64,000 bases of DNA from Clostridiales bacterium PH28_bin88 (GTDB taxonomy: Bacteria > Bacillota > PH28-bin88). This document shows, in pieces, positions 18,859 through 28,205 of the stretch (the stretch's first letter is position 1; each line of letters starts with the position of its first letter). The stretch spans positions 1 to 64,000 of the forward strand of contig LAKY01000067.1 in NCBI GenBank assembly GCA_000987045.1, read 5' to 3'. The position numbers were made by a program, and so were the translations under genes. The notes beneath the pieces were generated by a model. It saw only the letters and a list, made by a program, of their open reading frames with translations, was not told the DNA's origin and ran no database searches.

Positions 18859-19277
18859 TGAAGAACAATGAAAAGGAACCGGCTATTCATCGCGGGGACC
18901 TTTTCCTGGCCGACCTGGGGCCGGGAGCAGACGGTAACCGGTTGCTCCGTCCGGTCCTGGTGATCCAGAACGATATCGGCAACCGCTTCTGCGACACGGT
19001 GATCGTGGTACCCCTGACAGCCTCTTTCAAAGCCAAGCGGCTCCTCTTCAGCGTCTTGATCCCGCGGGGAGCCGAAACAGGGCTGTGCGGGGACCACATC
19101 GCGCTGTTTTCCCAGATCCGTACCCTTCCCAGGAGCCAGTTTCACCCCGAAAACCGCCTGGGCCGGTCGGACGCCAACACCATGACCCAGGTGGATCAGG
19201 CCATCCAGTTGAGCCTGGGCCTCAGCACCCTGCAAAAGCTGCAAAACCGCACCCGTTCACGCCGGAAAAGCTCATAA
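18858..19277 (+). CDS. MazF/PemK-family mRNA interferase toxin
   Basis: A 139-residue toxin of the MazF/PemK fold. Typical segments are HRGDLFLADLGPGADGN, LRPVLVIQNDIGNRF, TVIVVPLT and a QIRTLPRSQF strand. MazF enzymes cut single-stranded RNA at short sequences; the conserved arginine and threonine of the active site fall in the RPVLVIQN and VVPLT regions. An ATG three bases earlier is equally possible. The start overlaps the antitoxin stop, so translation is coupled. A strong terminator follows. Confidence 0.88.
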   Translation: MKNNEKEPAIHRGDLFLADLGPGADGNRLLRPVLVIQNDIGNRFCDTVIVVPLTASFKAKRLLFSVLIPRGAETGLCGDHIALFSQIRTLPRSQFHPENRLGRSDANTMTQVDQAIQLSLGLSTLQKLQNRTRSRRKSS

Positions 19278-19283
19278 ATTTTT

Positions 19284-19316
19284 AAAAGGAGGGGACCAAC
19301 AGCCCCTCCTTTTACA
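19284..19316 (+). terminator. Terminator after the toxin gene
   Basis: AAAAGGAGGGG/CCCCTCCTTTT, an 11-bp perfect stem with an eight-base loop; the A and T runs make it work in either direction. Confidence 0.85.
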
Positions 19317-19461
19317 TCCCCAGCACCTTCTGGATGAAAGCACAGACGGTGGTGGGTATATATTGCGATTACCTGTTGAAAAATAGAAATTCAGAAAGGA
19401 ATCGGGCGGCAGTTATAGAAAGTTATGGTGTTACACGAGGTGTTTAGCTAGGGGGATGAAA

Positions 19462-20121
19462 ATGGTTACTTTAATGGACGTCAAGGCCGACCCCGAGGTG
19501 GATACCTATATCCGCAGGGGAAATGAATACCTGGGGGCCATGGGGTTTACCGAACACAGCTACCGGCACCTGAACGTGGTGTCTGAAGTGGCCGGCGGCA
19601 TTCTGAAAGCGCTGGATTACCCGCAGCGGCTGGTGGAGTTGGCGGGTATCGCCGGCTACCTCCACGACATGGGCAACGTGGTCAGCCGCCACAACCACGG
19701 CCAGTCCGCCGCGGTGTTGGCTCACTCGATCCTGACCCGCCTCGGCATGCATCCCGACGAGGTGGCCACGGTCATGGCTGCCATCGGCAACCATGAGGAG
19801 GAGTATGGCGTTGCTGTCAACCCGGTGGCCGCCGCCCTTATCCTGGCCGACAAGTCGGATGTCCACCGTTCCCGGGTGCGCAACCAGGACCTGGCTACCT
19901 TCGATATTCACGACCGGGTCAACTACGCCGCGGAGCAGTCCAGCGTAACGGTGTACGCGGAAGCGCGCACCATCACCATGGAACTGAGCATTGACCTGGA
20001 GATCAGCACTGTAATGGAGTATTTCGAGATCTTCCTCACCCGGATGGTGATGTGCCGGCGGGCGGCGCAGTTCCTGGGCTGTCACTTCAGCCTGGTGATC
20101 AACGGCAGCAAGCTGCTTTGA
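19462..20121 (+). CDS. HD-domain phosphohydrolase
   Basis: A 219-residue protein with an HD metal-dependent phosphohydrolase core: the H...HD...D pattern shows as EHSYRHL, YLHDMGN, NHGQSAA, NHEEEYG and LADKSDVHRSR. The substrate is unknown. A gene of this type is regularly found between yajC and secD in this group of bacteria. The ATG at 19462 is chosen since AGGGGG is six bases upstream; the ATG at 19456 abuts it. Confidence 0.8.
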   Translation: MVTLMDVKADPEVDTYIRRGNEYLGAMGFTEHSYRHLNVVSEVAGGILKALDYPQRLVELAGIAGYLHDMGNVVSRHNHGQSAAVLAHSILTRLGMHPDEVATVMAAIGNHEEEYGVAVNPVAAALILADKSDVHRSRVRNQDLATFDIHDRVNYAAEQSSVTVYAEARTITMELSIDLEISTVMEYFEIFLTRMVMCRRAAQFLGCHFSLVINGSKLL

Positions 20122-20153
20122 CCAAATGGTGGGCAGCATGGCATCAGCTACAA

Positions 20154-20183
20154 TTGACAAGCTTTCCGGCCGAGGTTTATAAT
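20154..20183 (+). promoter_or_regulatory. Promoter of secDF
   Basis: TTGACA and TATAAT with an 18-base spacer; the start site would be about 40 bases before secD. Confidence 0.75.
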
Positions 20184-20227
20184 TATCCAGTATGGAAATC
20201 GAGCTAGACAGTTAGGAGGAGAAAGCC

Positions 20228-21481
20228 ATGGGCGGGGGGAACTTTGCCAAGGTATTCGTGGTCCTGGTCATCATCCTGGTGGCCGGGGTGCTGGCCGTCG
20301 GCCCGTTGCTGGGCGCCATCAACCTGGGTTTGGACCTGCAGGGTGGCGTCCACGTGGAGTTGCAGGCCGTAGAAAAGGACAGGCCGGTTACCGATGAAGA
20401 TATGAGGCAACTGGAGCAAGTGATGCGGAAGCGAGTGGACGAACTGGGTGTCAGCGAGCCCATTATCCAGCGCATCGGTGAAAAACGCCTGATCGTGGAC
20501 CTGGCCGGGGTGGAAGACACGGAACAAGCTGTAGAAGTGATCGGCAAGACGGCCCAACTGGAGTTTAAAAAGTCCGACGGGACGGTAATCCTTACTGGTA
20601 ACCTTTTGAAGGACGCTGTGGCAACTATTGATCCCAATAACCAACAACCGGAGATCAACCTGGAGTTCGATGCCCAGGGGACCAAGGCTTTTGCCGAGGC
20701 GACTGCGGAAGCCGCCGGCTACCCGGAAGGAGATCCCATGAGACGCATCGCAATTCTGCTGGATGGGGAAGTGTTAACCAATCCCCATGTTACTGAGCCC
20801 ATCCCCAGCGGTCGTGCCCGGATCACCGGAGGTTTTGACAGCTACCAGGAAGCGGCCAACATTGCCGCCCTGCTGCGCGGTGGTGCCCTCCCGGTATCCA
20901 TGGAGATTATCGCCAAGCAGACGGTAGGCCCCACTCTGGGGGCCGACTCCCTGGAGAAAAGCAAAATCGCGGTAATTGCCGGTTTGATTGCGATATCGCT
21001 GTTCATGATTTCTTACTACCGCCTGCCGGGCTTGATTGCCAACTTCTCGTTGGTGGTTTACGCCCTGATTGTACTGGGTACCATGGTGCTCATCAAGGCG
21101 GTGCTGACCCTGCCGGGGATCGCGGGCCTTTTGCTTTCGGTGGGTATGGCGGTGGACGCCAACATTATCATCTATGAGCGCGTGAAGGAAGAGTTACGTA
21201 ACGGCAAAACGCTGCGGTCCGCGGTGGAAGCAGGTTTCAAGCGGGCATTCTGGACTGTGTTCGATGCCAACGTCACCACCTTGATCGCCGCGGCAGTGCT
21301 GTACTACTTGGGTACCGGGCCTATCCGTGGGTTTGCGGTTACCTTGAGCATCGGTATCCTGGCCAGCATGTTTACCGCCATCACCCTGACGAGGTGGCTG
21401 CTGCGCATGGTGGTCAAGGTGGATGCCTTTAAGAAAATGACGCTTTACGGCGTGAGGGGAGGGGCCGGCAATGAGGCGTAA
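20228..21481 (+). CDS. secD: Protein translocase subunit SecD
   Basis: A 417-residue membrane protein of the SecD group, which uses the proton gradient to pull exported proteins through SecYEG. It has one N-terminal helix, the signature LGLDLQGGVHVELQ, the first periplasmic domain with RKRVDELGVSEPIIQRIG, and five C-terminal helices including LLSVGMAVDANIIIYERVKEE. Start is ATG with AGGAGGAGA upstream. It overlaps secF by eleven bases. Confidence 0.97.
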   Translation: MGGGNFAKVFVVLVIILVAGVLAVGPLLGAINLGLDLQGGVHVELQAVEKDRPVTDEDMRQLEQVMRKRVDELGVSEPIIQRIGEKRLIVDLAGVEDTEQAVEVIGKTAQLEFKKSDGTVILTGNLLKDAVATIDPNNQQPEINLEFDAQGTKAFAEATAEAAGYPEGDPMRRIAILLDGEVLTNPHVTEPIPSGRARITGGFDSYQEAANIAALLRGGALPVSMEIIAKQTVGPTLGADSLEKSKIAVIAGLIAISLFMISYYRLPGLIANFSLVVYALIVLGTMVLIKAVLTLPGIAGLLLSVGMAVDANIIIYERVKEELRNGKTLRSAVEAGFKRAFWTVFDANVTTLIAAAVLYYLGTGPIRGFAVTLSIGILASMFTAITLTRWLLRMVVKVDAFKKMTLYGVRGGAGNEA

Positions 21482-22358
21482 ATTTAATTTTGTAGGCCGG
21501 CGCAAGCTGTGGTACCTTCTTTCCTTGCTGATCATTATCCCGGGCATGATTTCTTTCTCCGTTCAGGGACTGAATACGGGGATCGATTTTACCGGCGGTA
21601 ACATTTTCCGCTTGCAGTTTGAACAGCAGGTGGATACGGGGCAACTCCGGGAGGTTATGGGAGCGGAGAACATGAAAGACTTTTCCCTGCAGCAGTCGGG
21701 GGAGCGGCAATTTATTATCCGTACGCCGGAACTGGCTGAAGAGGACAGTAAACAGCTGTTGCGGGACCTGGAGCAGAAGCTGGGCAAGCTGGAAGTCTTA
21801 GGTAACGATAAGGTGGGGGCGGTGATCGGTGCCGAACTCCGTAAGAACGCCATCATGGCCCTGGTTATCGCCTCAATCCTGATGGTAATCTACATTACCA
21901 TCAGGTTCGAGTTCTTCTTCGCCATTGCGGCTATTACGGCTCTGTTGCACGACGTAATGGTGACTGTGAGCATATTTTCCTTGTTCCGTATCCAGGTGGA
22001 CAGCGCCTTTGTGGCAGCCATCCTGACCATTATCGGTTACTCCATTAACGATACCATCGTAATCTTCGACCGTATCCGGGAAAACCTTAAGCTGCACAGG
22101 AAAGAGAGCCTGGAAGAACTGGTCAATAACAGTATCAGCCAGACCCTGACTCGTTCCATCAATACTGTGCTCACGGTGGTAATGGCCCTGCTGGCGCTGA
22201 TCTTCTTGGGTGGGGAAACCACCCGGGTCTTTGCCCTGGCCATGCTGGTGGGGACCCTCAGCGGGACCTATTCCTCCATCTTTACCGCCAGCCCCCTGTG
22301 GATTGATCTGCGGGGTTGGAGGAAGCGGCAGTATAGCGCCCAGAGGGCTCGTGCTTAA
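21471..22358 (+). CDS. secF: Protein translocase subunit SecF
   Basis: A 295-residue SecF with six predicted membrane helices. Signatures are GLNTGIDFTGGN near the N terminus and the helix IIGYSINDTIVIFDRIREN, which mirrors the proton-conducting helix of SecD. It starts inside the end of secD, so the two are coupled and act as one complex. Confidence 0.97.
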   Translation: MRRKFNFVGRRKLWYLLSLLIIIPGMISFSVQGLNTGIDFTGGNIFRLQFEQQVDTGQLREVMGAENMKDFSLQQSGERQFIIRTPELAEEDSKQLLRDLEQKLGKLEVLGNDKVGAVIGAELRKNAIMALVIASILMVIYITIRFEFFFAIAAITALLHDVMVTVSIFSLFRIQVDSAFVAAILTIIGYSINDTIVIFDRIRENLKLHRKESLEELVNNSISQTLTRSINTVLTVVMALLALIFLGGETTRVFALAMLVGTLSGTYSSIFTASPLWIDLRGWRKRQYSAQRARA

Positions 22359-22411
22359 TTTGAGTAAGCTGGTCGTCAGAGGCCGGACACCGGAAAAAGA
22401 GAAAATAGGGG

Positions 22412-22441
22412 AAAAACCCCGGTAGATGCCGGGGTTTTTCT
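22412..22441 (+). terminator. Terminator after secF
   Basis: AAAAACCCCGG/CCGGGGTTTTT, an 11-bp perfect stem with loop TAGATG. Confidence 0.9.
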
Positions 22442-22975
22442 TTGCCAGTATTGCAAATAATAACCTTATCTATTCTTTGGCTGTTTAGGCGGGTGAAGCA
22501 GGTGTTCTGGTGGCGTCTACTATGGATCTGGTGGTTAATGGCCGGTACCGGGCTAACCCTGGTGGATGGAATTCCCGGACTGCTCCTCTACCTGGCGGGG
22601 GTGGCCGTCTTGGCATGGGCGTCCGGTTTTACAATTGTAAGTACCGCTCAACTAGTTTGGTTACTGGGGATCGGGACTGCTGTCATGTTGCTGACGGCTG
22701 TTGCGGACCGGTTGCTCACGCGCCGGTGGCCGGTGCCCCACCAAGTGGCAAGCATACTGGTGGGATTTACAATGGGCGGGTTGTTGCTGGGAATGTTTTT
22801 CGGTCCGACCAAGGGACTGGCGGCGGCGGGAGCGGGTACCGGCCTACCCCTTTTCATGTTATACCGGAGGTACGGCCCCGGTCGCCTGCTGGCCGGCTCC
22901 CTGGGGCTGCTGCTGAGGGTGACGGGGGTGGTGGCCTTAAGCGGGTTATTAGCCTGGTGGGTGTTAGGCGGTTGA
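22442..22975 (+). CDS. Membrane protein, DUF456-like
   Basis: A protein of up to 177 residues, mostly hydrophobic, with about five membrane helices and glycine-rich stretches (LLLGMFFGPTKGLAAAGAGTGLP) like those of DUF456 proteins. Function is unknown. The start is uncertain: the TTG at 22442 abuts the secF terminator and lacks a ribosome site, while the GTG at 22502 has AGGCGG nine bases upstream. The family call is by general resemblance only. Confidence 0.55.
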   Translation: MPVLQIITLSILWLFRRVKQVFWWRLLWIWWLMAGTGLTLVDGIPGLLLYLAGVAVLAWASGFTIVSTAQLVWLLGIGTAVMLLTAVADRLLTRRWPVPHQVASILVGFTMGGLLLGMFFGPTKGLAAAGAGTGLPLFMLYRRYGPGRLLAGSLGLLLRVTGVVALSGLLAWWVLGG

Positions 22976-22987
22976 TTGAATAGGTAG

Positions 22988-23016
22988 TTGCCTGGCGGTA
23001 CCAGGTGTGCTACAAT
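22988..23016 (+). promoter_or_regulatory. Promoter of the CDF transporter leader
   Basis: TTGCCT and TACAAT with a 17-base spacer. It drives a leader of about 110 bases. Confidence 0.7.
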
Positions 23017-23039
23017 GAACGAGTAGTACGAAATAAAGA

Positions 23040-23116
23040 GGACTTCCCTGCAACCACGGGTGAAGTTCTATTTTTCTTTTATTGTTTCGGAAATGTTGTT
23101 GTTCCGTTCCGAAAGG
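23040..23116 (+). promoter_or_regulatory. Leader with terminator and RBS hairpin before the CDF gene
   Basis: At 23040-23068 GGACTTCCCTG pairs with CGGGTGAAGTTC and is followed by TATTTTTCTTTT, a terminator shape. At 23085-23114 TTTCGGAA pairs with TTCCGAAA, which overlaps the ribosome site AAAGGATGG. Both lie between the promoter and the CDF start. The layout suggests control by attenuation or by hiding the ribosome site, perhaps metal-dependent; no known riboswitch was recognised. Confidence 0.55.
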
Positions 23117-23130
23117 ATGGTGCTATATAT

Positions 23131-24027
23131 ATGGATAAGCGAGTGCATGCAGCCCGGCTGAGTATAGCTTCGAATCTGGTGTTAGTTGTGTCAAAGCTCA
23201 CGGTTGGAATTGCCATCCACTCGGTAGGGGTAATCTCCGAGGCCATTCATTCGGGTATGGATCTGGCCGCGGCGGTAATCGCCTATTTCTCGGTCCGGGA
23301 GGCCAGTAAGCCCGCCGATGACCGCCACCGGTTCGGTCATGGAAAAATCGAAAACGTGTCCGGTACCGTAGAAGCCTTGCTGATTTTTGCGGCAGCGCTG
23401 TGGATTATCTATGAAGCGGTAAAAAAGCTGTTAGAAGGTACCGGGATGATGGCGGTAGGCCCTGGTATAGCGGTGATGGCTGTATCCGCTGTGGTAAACC
23501 TTTTGGTGTCTCGCCGGCTAAGACGGGTGGCCAGGGAAACTGACTCCGTCGCGCTGGAGGCGGACGCCATGCACCTTACCACCGACGTGTACACTTCCGT
23601 GGGGGTGGTGGTAGGTCTAATCGGCATCCGGCTAACCGGTTGGACATGGCTGGACCCTGTAGTGGCTATCCTGGTGGCTTTTTTCATCATCAAAGCGGCA
23701 TACCGGCTAACGTTGCAGGCATTTCTACCGCTGCTGGACGTCAAGCTGCCATCCGCGGAGGAGGAGGCCATTATCGCGATCATTGAAACCCATGCCCAGG
23801 AATACATTGAGTTCCACAGGCTACGTACCCGCAAGGCAGGGGCTGAGAGGCACATCGACCTGCACATGGTGGTTCCCCGGCATCGGCCGGTAGACCAGGT
23901 GCATGAGTTTTGCCACCACATCGCTGACGATATTGAAGAGCGGTACCCTAACACCCACGTGATGATCCACGTGGAGCCCTGCCAGGATGACTGCCGGAGT
24001 TGTTATGAGTGCCAGGGGGTTAGTTAA
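23131..24027 (+). CDS. Cation diffusion facilitator (CDF) metal exporter
   Basis: A 298-residue antiporter that exports divalent metals (Zn, Fe, Mn, Cd, Co) in exchange for protons. It has six membrane helices; the metal-site aspartates are seen in SGMDLAA and in ADAMHLTTD, and HRFGHGKIE is the usual cytoplasmic loop. A C-terminal metal-sensing domain follows. The protein ends in a cysteine-rich tail (CQDDCRSCYECQG) with four cysteines, unlike many CDFs, perhaps an extra metal site. The ATG at 23131 begins the conserved part; the frame extends back to 23005 through the leader hairpins. Confidence 0.92.
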   Translation: MDKRVHAARLSIASNLVLVVSKLTVGIAIHSVGVISEAIHSGMDLAAAVIAYFSVREASKPADDRHRFGHGKIENVSGTVEALLIFAAALWIIYEAVKKLLEGTGMMAVGPGIAVMAVSAVVNLLVSRRLRRVARETDSVALEADAMHLTTDVYTSVGVVVGLIGIRLTGWTWLDPVVAILVAFFIIKAAYRLTLQAFLPLLDVKLPSAEEEAIIAIIETHAQEYIEFHRLRTRKAGAERHIDLHMVVPRHRPVDQVHEFCHHIADDIEERYPNTHVMIHVEPCQDDCRSCYECQGVS

Positions 24028-24104
24028 ATTTGACCCTTCTGCAGGAATCCGGCCGTATTGACACGAAAAATATCTTCGTTAGAAGAATAGCCGGAGGTGC
24101 TGAA

Positions 24105-24440
24105 ATGCAAACCTATCTGATCCTGGCGCTGGTTTTTGCCCTCCTGGTGGCGGTATTCGCCATCCAGAATGCTGCCGCAGTAGATATCCGGTTCTTTAGC
24201 TGGACGTTCTCCGGTATCTCCCTGGTGCTGGTGATTCTGGGGTCGGCGGTGGTGGGGGCTGTCTTTACCCTGCTGTTGGGCGCGCCCAAACAATTCAGCA
24301 TGTTTCGCCGGGTCAAGGAATGCCAGTTTCAGAATAGGAGACTGCAGGAGGAACTGGATCAAATTAAAGGCACCTTGGGGGCGGCCGGTGGCGTGCCGGA
24401 TAACAGTCCCGAGCCTGCGGGCACCCCCAATGAAGTGTAA
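24105..24440 (+). CDS. LapA-domain membrane protein
   Basis: A 111-residue protein with two membrane helices separated by the conserved VFAIQNAAAVDIRFFSWTFSG strand, as in the LapA/DUF1049 family, followed by a coiled-coil tail. E. coli LapA and LapB regulate lipopolysaccharide synthesis; in Gram-positives the role is unknown. Start is ATG with CCGGAGGTG upstream. Confidence 0.85.
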   Translation: MQTYLILALVFALLVAVFAIQNAAAVDIRFFSWTFSGISLVLVILGSAVVGAVFTLLLGAPKQFSMFRRVKECQFQNRRLQEELDQIKGTLGAAGGVPDNSPEPAGTPNEV

Positions 24441-24475
24441 AACGCCTGTTGACACTGTACTATTGGCCCGTAACC

Positions 24476-24504
24476 TTGCAGTGGATACGGGCTTAATTTA
24501 TAAT
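24476..24504 (+). promoter_or_regulatory. Promoter of recJ
   Basis: TTGCAG and TATAAT with a 17-base spacer, 18 bases before the recJ start. It may drive recJ-apt-relA. Confidence 0.75.
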
Positions 24505-24521
24505 TAACCCGGGGGGAAGAA

Positions 24522-27500
24522 ATGTATCCTGAGGAAAAGTTGTGGTCGGTAGCAGCGCCCGACCTGGCGCTGCAACGACTTTTTAGCCAAAAACTGGGAA
24601 TCTCTCCGGTGGTAGCTCAGGTGCTGCTGAACCGGGGTATTACTGATATTCACCAGGCACGCCTGTTCTTAAGCGGAGCCCTGAGCCAGCTGCGGGACGC
24701 TCGCGATCTTTCGGGAGTACCGGCGGGTGTGGCTCGTATTCTTGAGGCGGTCCGTTTAGGGGAACTGGTACTGGTTTACGGGGATTATGACGTGGATGGG
24801 GTTACAGCCACTGCCTTGCTGGTTGGGGTACTGCGTTCCCTGGGAGGAAACGTATCTTTTTACATCCCCGCCCGCAGGGAGGAGGGGTACGGCCTTAACT
24901 CCCAAGCCCTTGCTTGGGCGCACGAGCAGGGTTTTTCCCTGGTAATCACGGTAGACTGCGGGATAACTTCTGTGGCCGAGGTCGCTCTTGGGAATTCCCT
25001 CGGTTTGGACGTGATCATTACTGATCACCATGAGCCCGCTGGAGAGTTGCCACCTGCCCTGGCAGTCATCAACCCGAAGCTGGCCGCTGCAGGAGAGCTG
25101 CTCCCGCTGGCCGGCGTGGGAGTGGCCTTCAAACTCGCCCAGGCACTGCTCGGGGAGTCCGGTGGTACGCCGGTGAACGGCACCCTGGCCGGAGATCAGC
25201 TAGACCTGGTAGCACTGGGTACCATTGCTGACGTGGTACCGCTGGTAGGAGAAAACCGCATTCTGGTGAAATATGGCCTACCCATCCTGGCAACCACCTC
25301 GCGCCCGGGGCTGAGGGCACTGATAGAGGTCGCCGGTATTGCGGACAAGCCAATGACGCCGGGGCTGGTAGCCTTTGTCCTGGCACCGAGAATTAACGCC
25401 GCCGGCCGGCTGGGAGACGCCAATCCAGTGGTGGACCTGTTGCTTACTCATTCTTCGCAGCATGCCTGGGACCTGGCCCGGCGGCTGAACCGGGAAAATG
25501 AGGCCCGGCAGGCTGTCGAGATGCAGATAAGTAAAGAGGTGGCGGAACGAATCGCCGCGGAAGTGGAACTGGAGCAGGAGCGGGTGGTGGTGCTGGCCTC
25601 TCCCCTCTGGCATGCCGGCGTGGTGGGTATTGCCGCTTCGCGGGTGGTAGACAGGTATCACCGGCCGGCGGTGCTCATCGCCCTGGAAGGAGAGACGGGT
25701 AAGGGTTCAGCCCGCAGTATTCCGGATTTCCCCATTAATGAGGCCCTGCACCACTGCCGTGATTTGTTGCTGCAGTACGGCGGTCACCGCCAGGCGGCTG
25801 GCTTAAGCATCCGGGCGGATCAAGTTCCGGCGTTGCGGAGCCGGTTAAACGATCTGGCGCGGGATTGGTTGGAAGAGGAACAGTTAAGGCCGCGGTTGCG
25901 GGTTGATACAGAAGTACTGTTTGACCAGATAGATGAAGAACTGGTAGAACAACTGGAAAGTTTAGCCCCGTTCGGGTACGGTAACCCAGAACCAGTCCTG
26001 GCTTACAGGAAGGCCCGGATGGTGGAGTGGCGGGCTGTCGGAAAAAACGGCAATCACCTCAAGTTTACTGTTCGGGGAGAGGGGAAGGAACTGGAGGGAA
26101 TCGGCTTTAACCTGGCGGCCTTGCAAGAGGTGGCTGCCACGGGAGAGCCGTTAGACCTGGCGTTTTCCCTTGCCAAAAATCACTGGCAAGGAAAGGATAG
26201 TATCCAACTGAGCCTGCAGGACTTTCGTCCTCACCACGGACAAGACGTACCTGCTACCCTTTTCCTCGATAAGGCAACAGGGCCGATTAACCGGGTACTT
26301 TCAGTTTTGACAGAAGGTAGAAACTGCCAGGTGACCACATCGCCTCAGGCAGGTATCAAACTGCTGTTGGACGTGGCCTCCCACTATTGGTCCCTCGGAA
26401 GGGTACGGCTGCTGGTGTTAGCGGGGTCCAGGCAGGAAGCGGGGGCGATCGCCAGGCGAGTGAAAGAAAGGCTAAGTCCTGTTAGATTGACGGTCTGGCA
26501 GGGAGACGGAAGCCTGATAGACGGTAAAGTTGATGAAATATTGCTCAGGCTGGTAGAACAGCCGGGTATGCTGGTGGCTACGCCGGCCTTTTTTCGACGG
26601 TGCAAGGAACGTTTACTAATTGAACAGTTTGATTTGATCATTACGTGCCTGTTCACCGCTTCCCGGGAGGAGCAGCGGCGCCTGGCCGGAGAGATAACCG
26701 GGTCCCCTTTAATGGCAATCAGCGGGCAGGCGGGACTACTACTGCAGGGTGCGGAGGTCATTGCCGGTGTTCCTGCTGGGCAGAATATCAGGGTTACTGA
26801 CCTGCGCGGGTCTGGTGAGCCCTTGCAGCGGTTACAGGAGCTGATCGCGGCTCCTGGGGGAACCGTGGTCTGGACGGAGCGACCCAGGGTAGCGTTGGGG
26901 TTAGTACAAAGGCTCCGGGGGCAATTACCCCGCCCGCGGGAAGTCATGAGCTGGCACCGGGGAATGAGTTGGCAGCAGAAACAAATGGTGACTGGCCTGC
27001 TGGAGAACGGCCTGGTGACGGCTGTGGTAGCCGCTGGCCCGATGGACGCTTGGTTACGCTTTGCGCCAGGGCAGGTAGTCTTTTGGGAATATCCCCTTGA
27101 ACCCGCCGAGATGATGTTCCGGGCACCCACCGGCTCCAGCACACCTGAACCAACCGATATTTACCTTCTGGATGAGGGTTCCCCGGGTGAGCGCGGGGAG
27201 GAGGGGGTTAATGCCAACTACCTCGACCGCGAACGACTGGGCCGGCTGTACATGTTGTTAAGGCATTACGCTGCCGGCAAACACATTCTGCTGGCGGAAC
27301 GAGAGGTGGGCAATTTATTCCACCGGTGCGGTCTTGGCAATCACGGAGGTACCGGCCTGGCGGTGCTCGAAGAACTGGGATTAGTGAAGGTGACTGTAGA
27401 GGATGGGGGGTGTATCCGGCTTGTTCTCCCCCCTGTACCGGAAAGAAAACTTGAACTGGCTTCTTCCTGGCGTTACATGGAGTCCCGTTTCGAGGGAAGG

Positions 27501-27620
27501 ATAACGGAAAAATACCGGGCCGTTTTGCGGGAACCGGATCCCGGCTCGTGCATACAGTTGTTCGGGGGAAACCACGAATTTCTCTGGCAGGTATCGCGGA
27601 CAGATGAGAGGATGGGGTAA
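24522..27620 (+). CDS. recJ: Single-strand DNA exonuclease RecJ, long form
   Basis: A 1032-residue RecJ; the 5'-3' nuclease works in recombination and repair. The first ~570 residues are the normal enzyme: DHH motifs ([30 protein letters not shown]), the DHHA1 motif [11 protein letters not shown] and the OB domain. A further ~460 residues form a helicase-like C-terminal extension with patterns such as [22 protein letters not shown] and [14 protein letters not shown] but no intact Walker A. Extended RecJ forms of this kind are common in Clostridia. It is followed one base later by apt. Confidence 0.95.
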   Translation: MYPEEKLWSVAAPDLALQRLFSQKLGISPVVAQVLLNRGITDIHQARLFLSGALSQLRDARDLSGVPAGVARILEAVRLGELVLVYGDYDVDGVTATALLVGVLRSLGGNVSFYIPARREEGYGLNSQALAWAHEQGFSLVITVDCGITSVAEVALGNSLGLDVIITDHHEPAGELPPALAVINPKLAAAGELLPLAGVGVAFKLAQALLGESGGTPVNGTLAGDQLDLVALGTIADVVPLVGENRILVKYGLPILATTSRPGLRALIEVAGIADKPMTPGLVAFVLAPRINAAGRLGDANPVVDLLLTHSSQHAWDLARRLNRENEARQAVEMQISKEVAERIAAEVELEQERVVVLASPLWHAGVVGIAASRVVDRYHRPAVLIALEGETGKGSARSIPDFPINEALHHCRDLLLQYGGHRQAAGLSIRADQVPALRSRLNDLARDWLEEEQLRPRLRVDTEVLFDQIDEELVEQLESLAPFGYGNPEPVLAYRKARMVEWRAVGKNGNHLKFTVRGEGKELEGIGFNLAALQEVAATGEPLDLAFSLAKNHWQGKDSIQLSLQDFRPHHGQDVPATLFLDKATGPINRVLSVLTEGRNCQVTTSPQAGIKLLLDVASHYWSLGRVRLLVLAGSRQEAGAIARRVKERLSPVRLTVWQGDGSLIDGKVDEILLRLVEQPGMLVATPAFFRRCKERLLIEQFDLIITCLFTASREEQRRLAGEITGSPLMAISGQAGLLLQGAEVIAGVPAGQNIRVTDLRGSGEPLQRLQELIAAPGGTVVWTERPRVALGLVQRLRGQLPRPREVMSWHRGMSWQQKQMVTGLLENGLVTAVVAAGPMDAWLRFAPGQVVFWEYPLEPAEMMFRAPTGSSTPEPTDIYLLDEGSPGERGEEGVNANYLDRERLGRLYMLLRHYAAGKHILLAEREVGNLFHRCGLGNHGGTGLAVLEELGLVKVTVEDGGCIRLVLPPVPERKLELASSWRYMESRFEGRITEKYRAVLREPDPGSCIQLFGGNHEFLWQVSRTDERMG

Positions 27621-27621
27621 T

Positions 27622-28143
27622 ATGAATATAGAAGAACTAAAAGCAAAGATCAGGGTAATACCCGACTTCCCCGGACCCGGTATCAGTTTCAAGGATATCA
27701 CTACCTTGATTAAGGACGGTGACGCTTTTCGCTTTGCTGTCAGGGAACTGGCGAACAAAGTCGGCAACAAGGACATTGAATTAGTGGTGGCACCCGAAGC
27801 CCGGGGGTTCCTGGTCGGTATTGCCCTGGCTTACGAACTGGGACTGGGGTTTATCCCGGTGCGGAAAAAGGGAAAACTACCCGCGGGCACCTACCAGGGA
27901 GAGTACCAGTTGGAATATGGTACCGATGTCCTGGAGATGCACCGGGACGCTGTTCAGCCGGGCCAGAAGGTGCTGGTGGTCGACGACCTGCTGGCTACCG
28001 GGGGCACCGTCTCCGCTGCTATTGGGCTGGTAGAAAGGGCGGGGGGAATTGTGGAGGCCGTGGCCTTTTTGATTGAACTAACTTATCTCCCCGGGAGGAA
28101 ACAGTTGGAGAAATACGATGTGGTTTCCCTGATAAAGTATTAA
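27622..28143 (+). CDS. apt: Adenine phosphoribosyltransferase
   Basis: A 173-residue purine salvage enzyme making AMP from adenine and PRPP. The PRPP-binding loop is [13 protein letters not shown], and [14 protein letters not shown] is the usual N-terminal region. The ATG at 27622 follows the recJ stop by one base, so translation is likely coupled. recJ-apt-relA is the standard order in this group. Confidence 0.97.
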   Translation: MNIEELKAKIRVIPDFPGPGISFKDITTLIKDGDAFRFAVRELANKVGNKDIELVVAPEARGFLVGIALAYELGLGFIPVRKKGKLPAGTYQGEYQLEYGTDVLEMHRDAVQPGQKVLVVDDLLATGGTVSAAIGLVERAGGIVEAVAFLIELTYLPGRKQLEKYDVVSLIKY

Positions 28144-28205
28144 TGCTGATGGGGTTTTCACTGCCCTGACATCTCGTAGTACAGGCCAGAAAGGGGGTGA
28201 GCGCG

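Noticed and set aside
20122-20160. Gene in the spacer before secD
   Set aside because: No frame with a ribosome site; only the secD promoter is supported.
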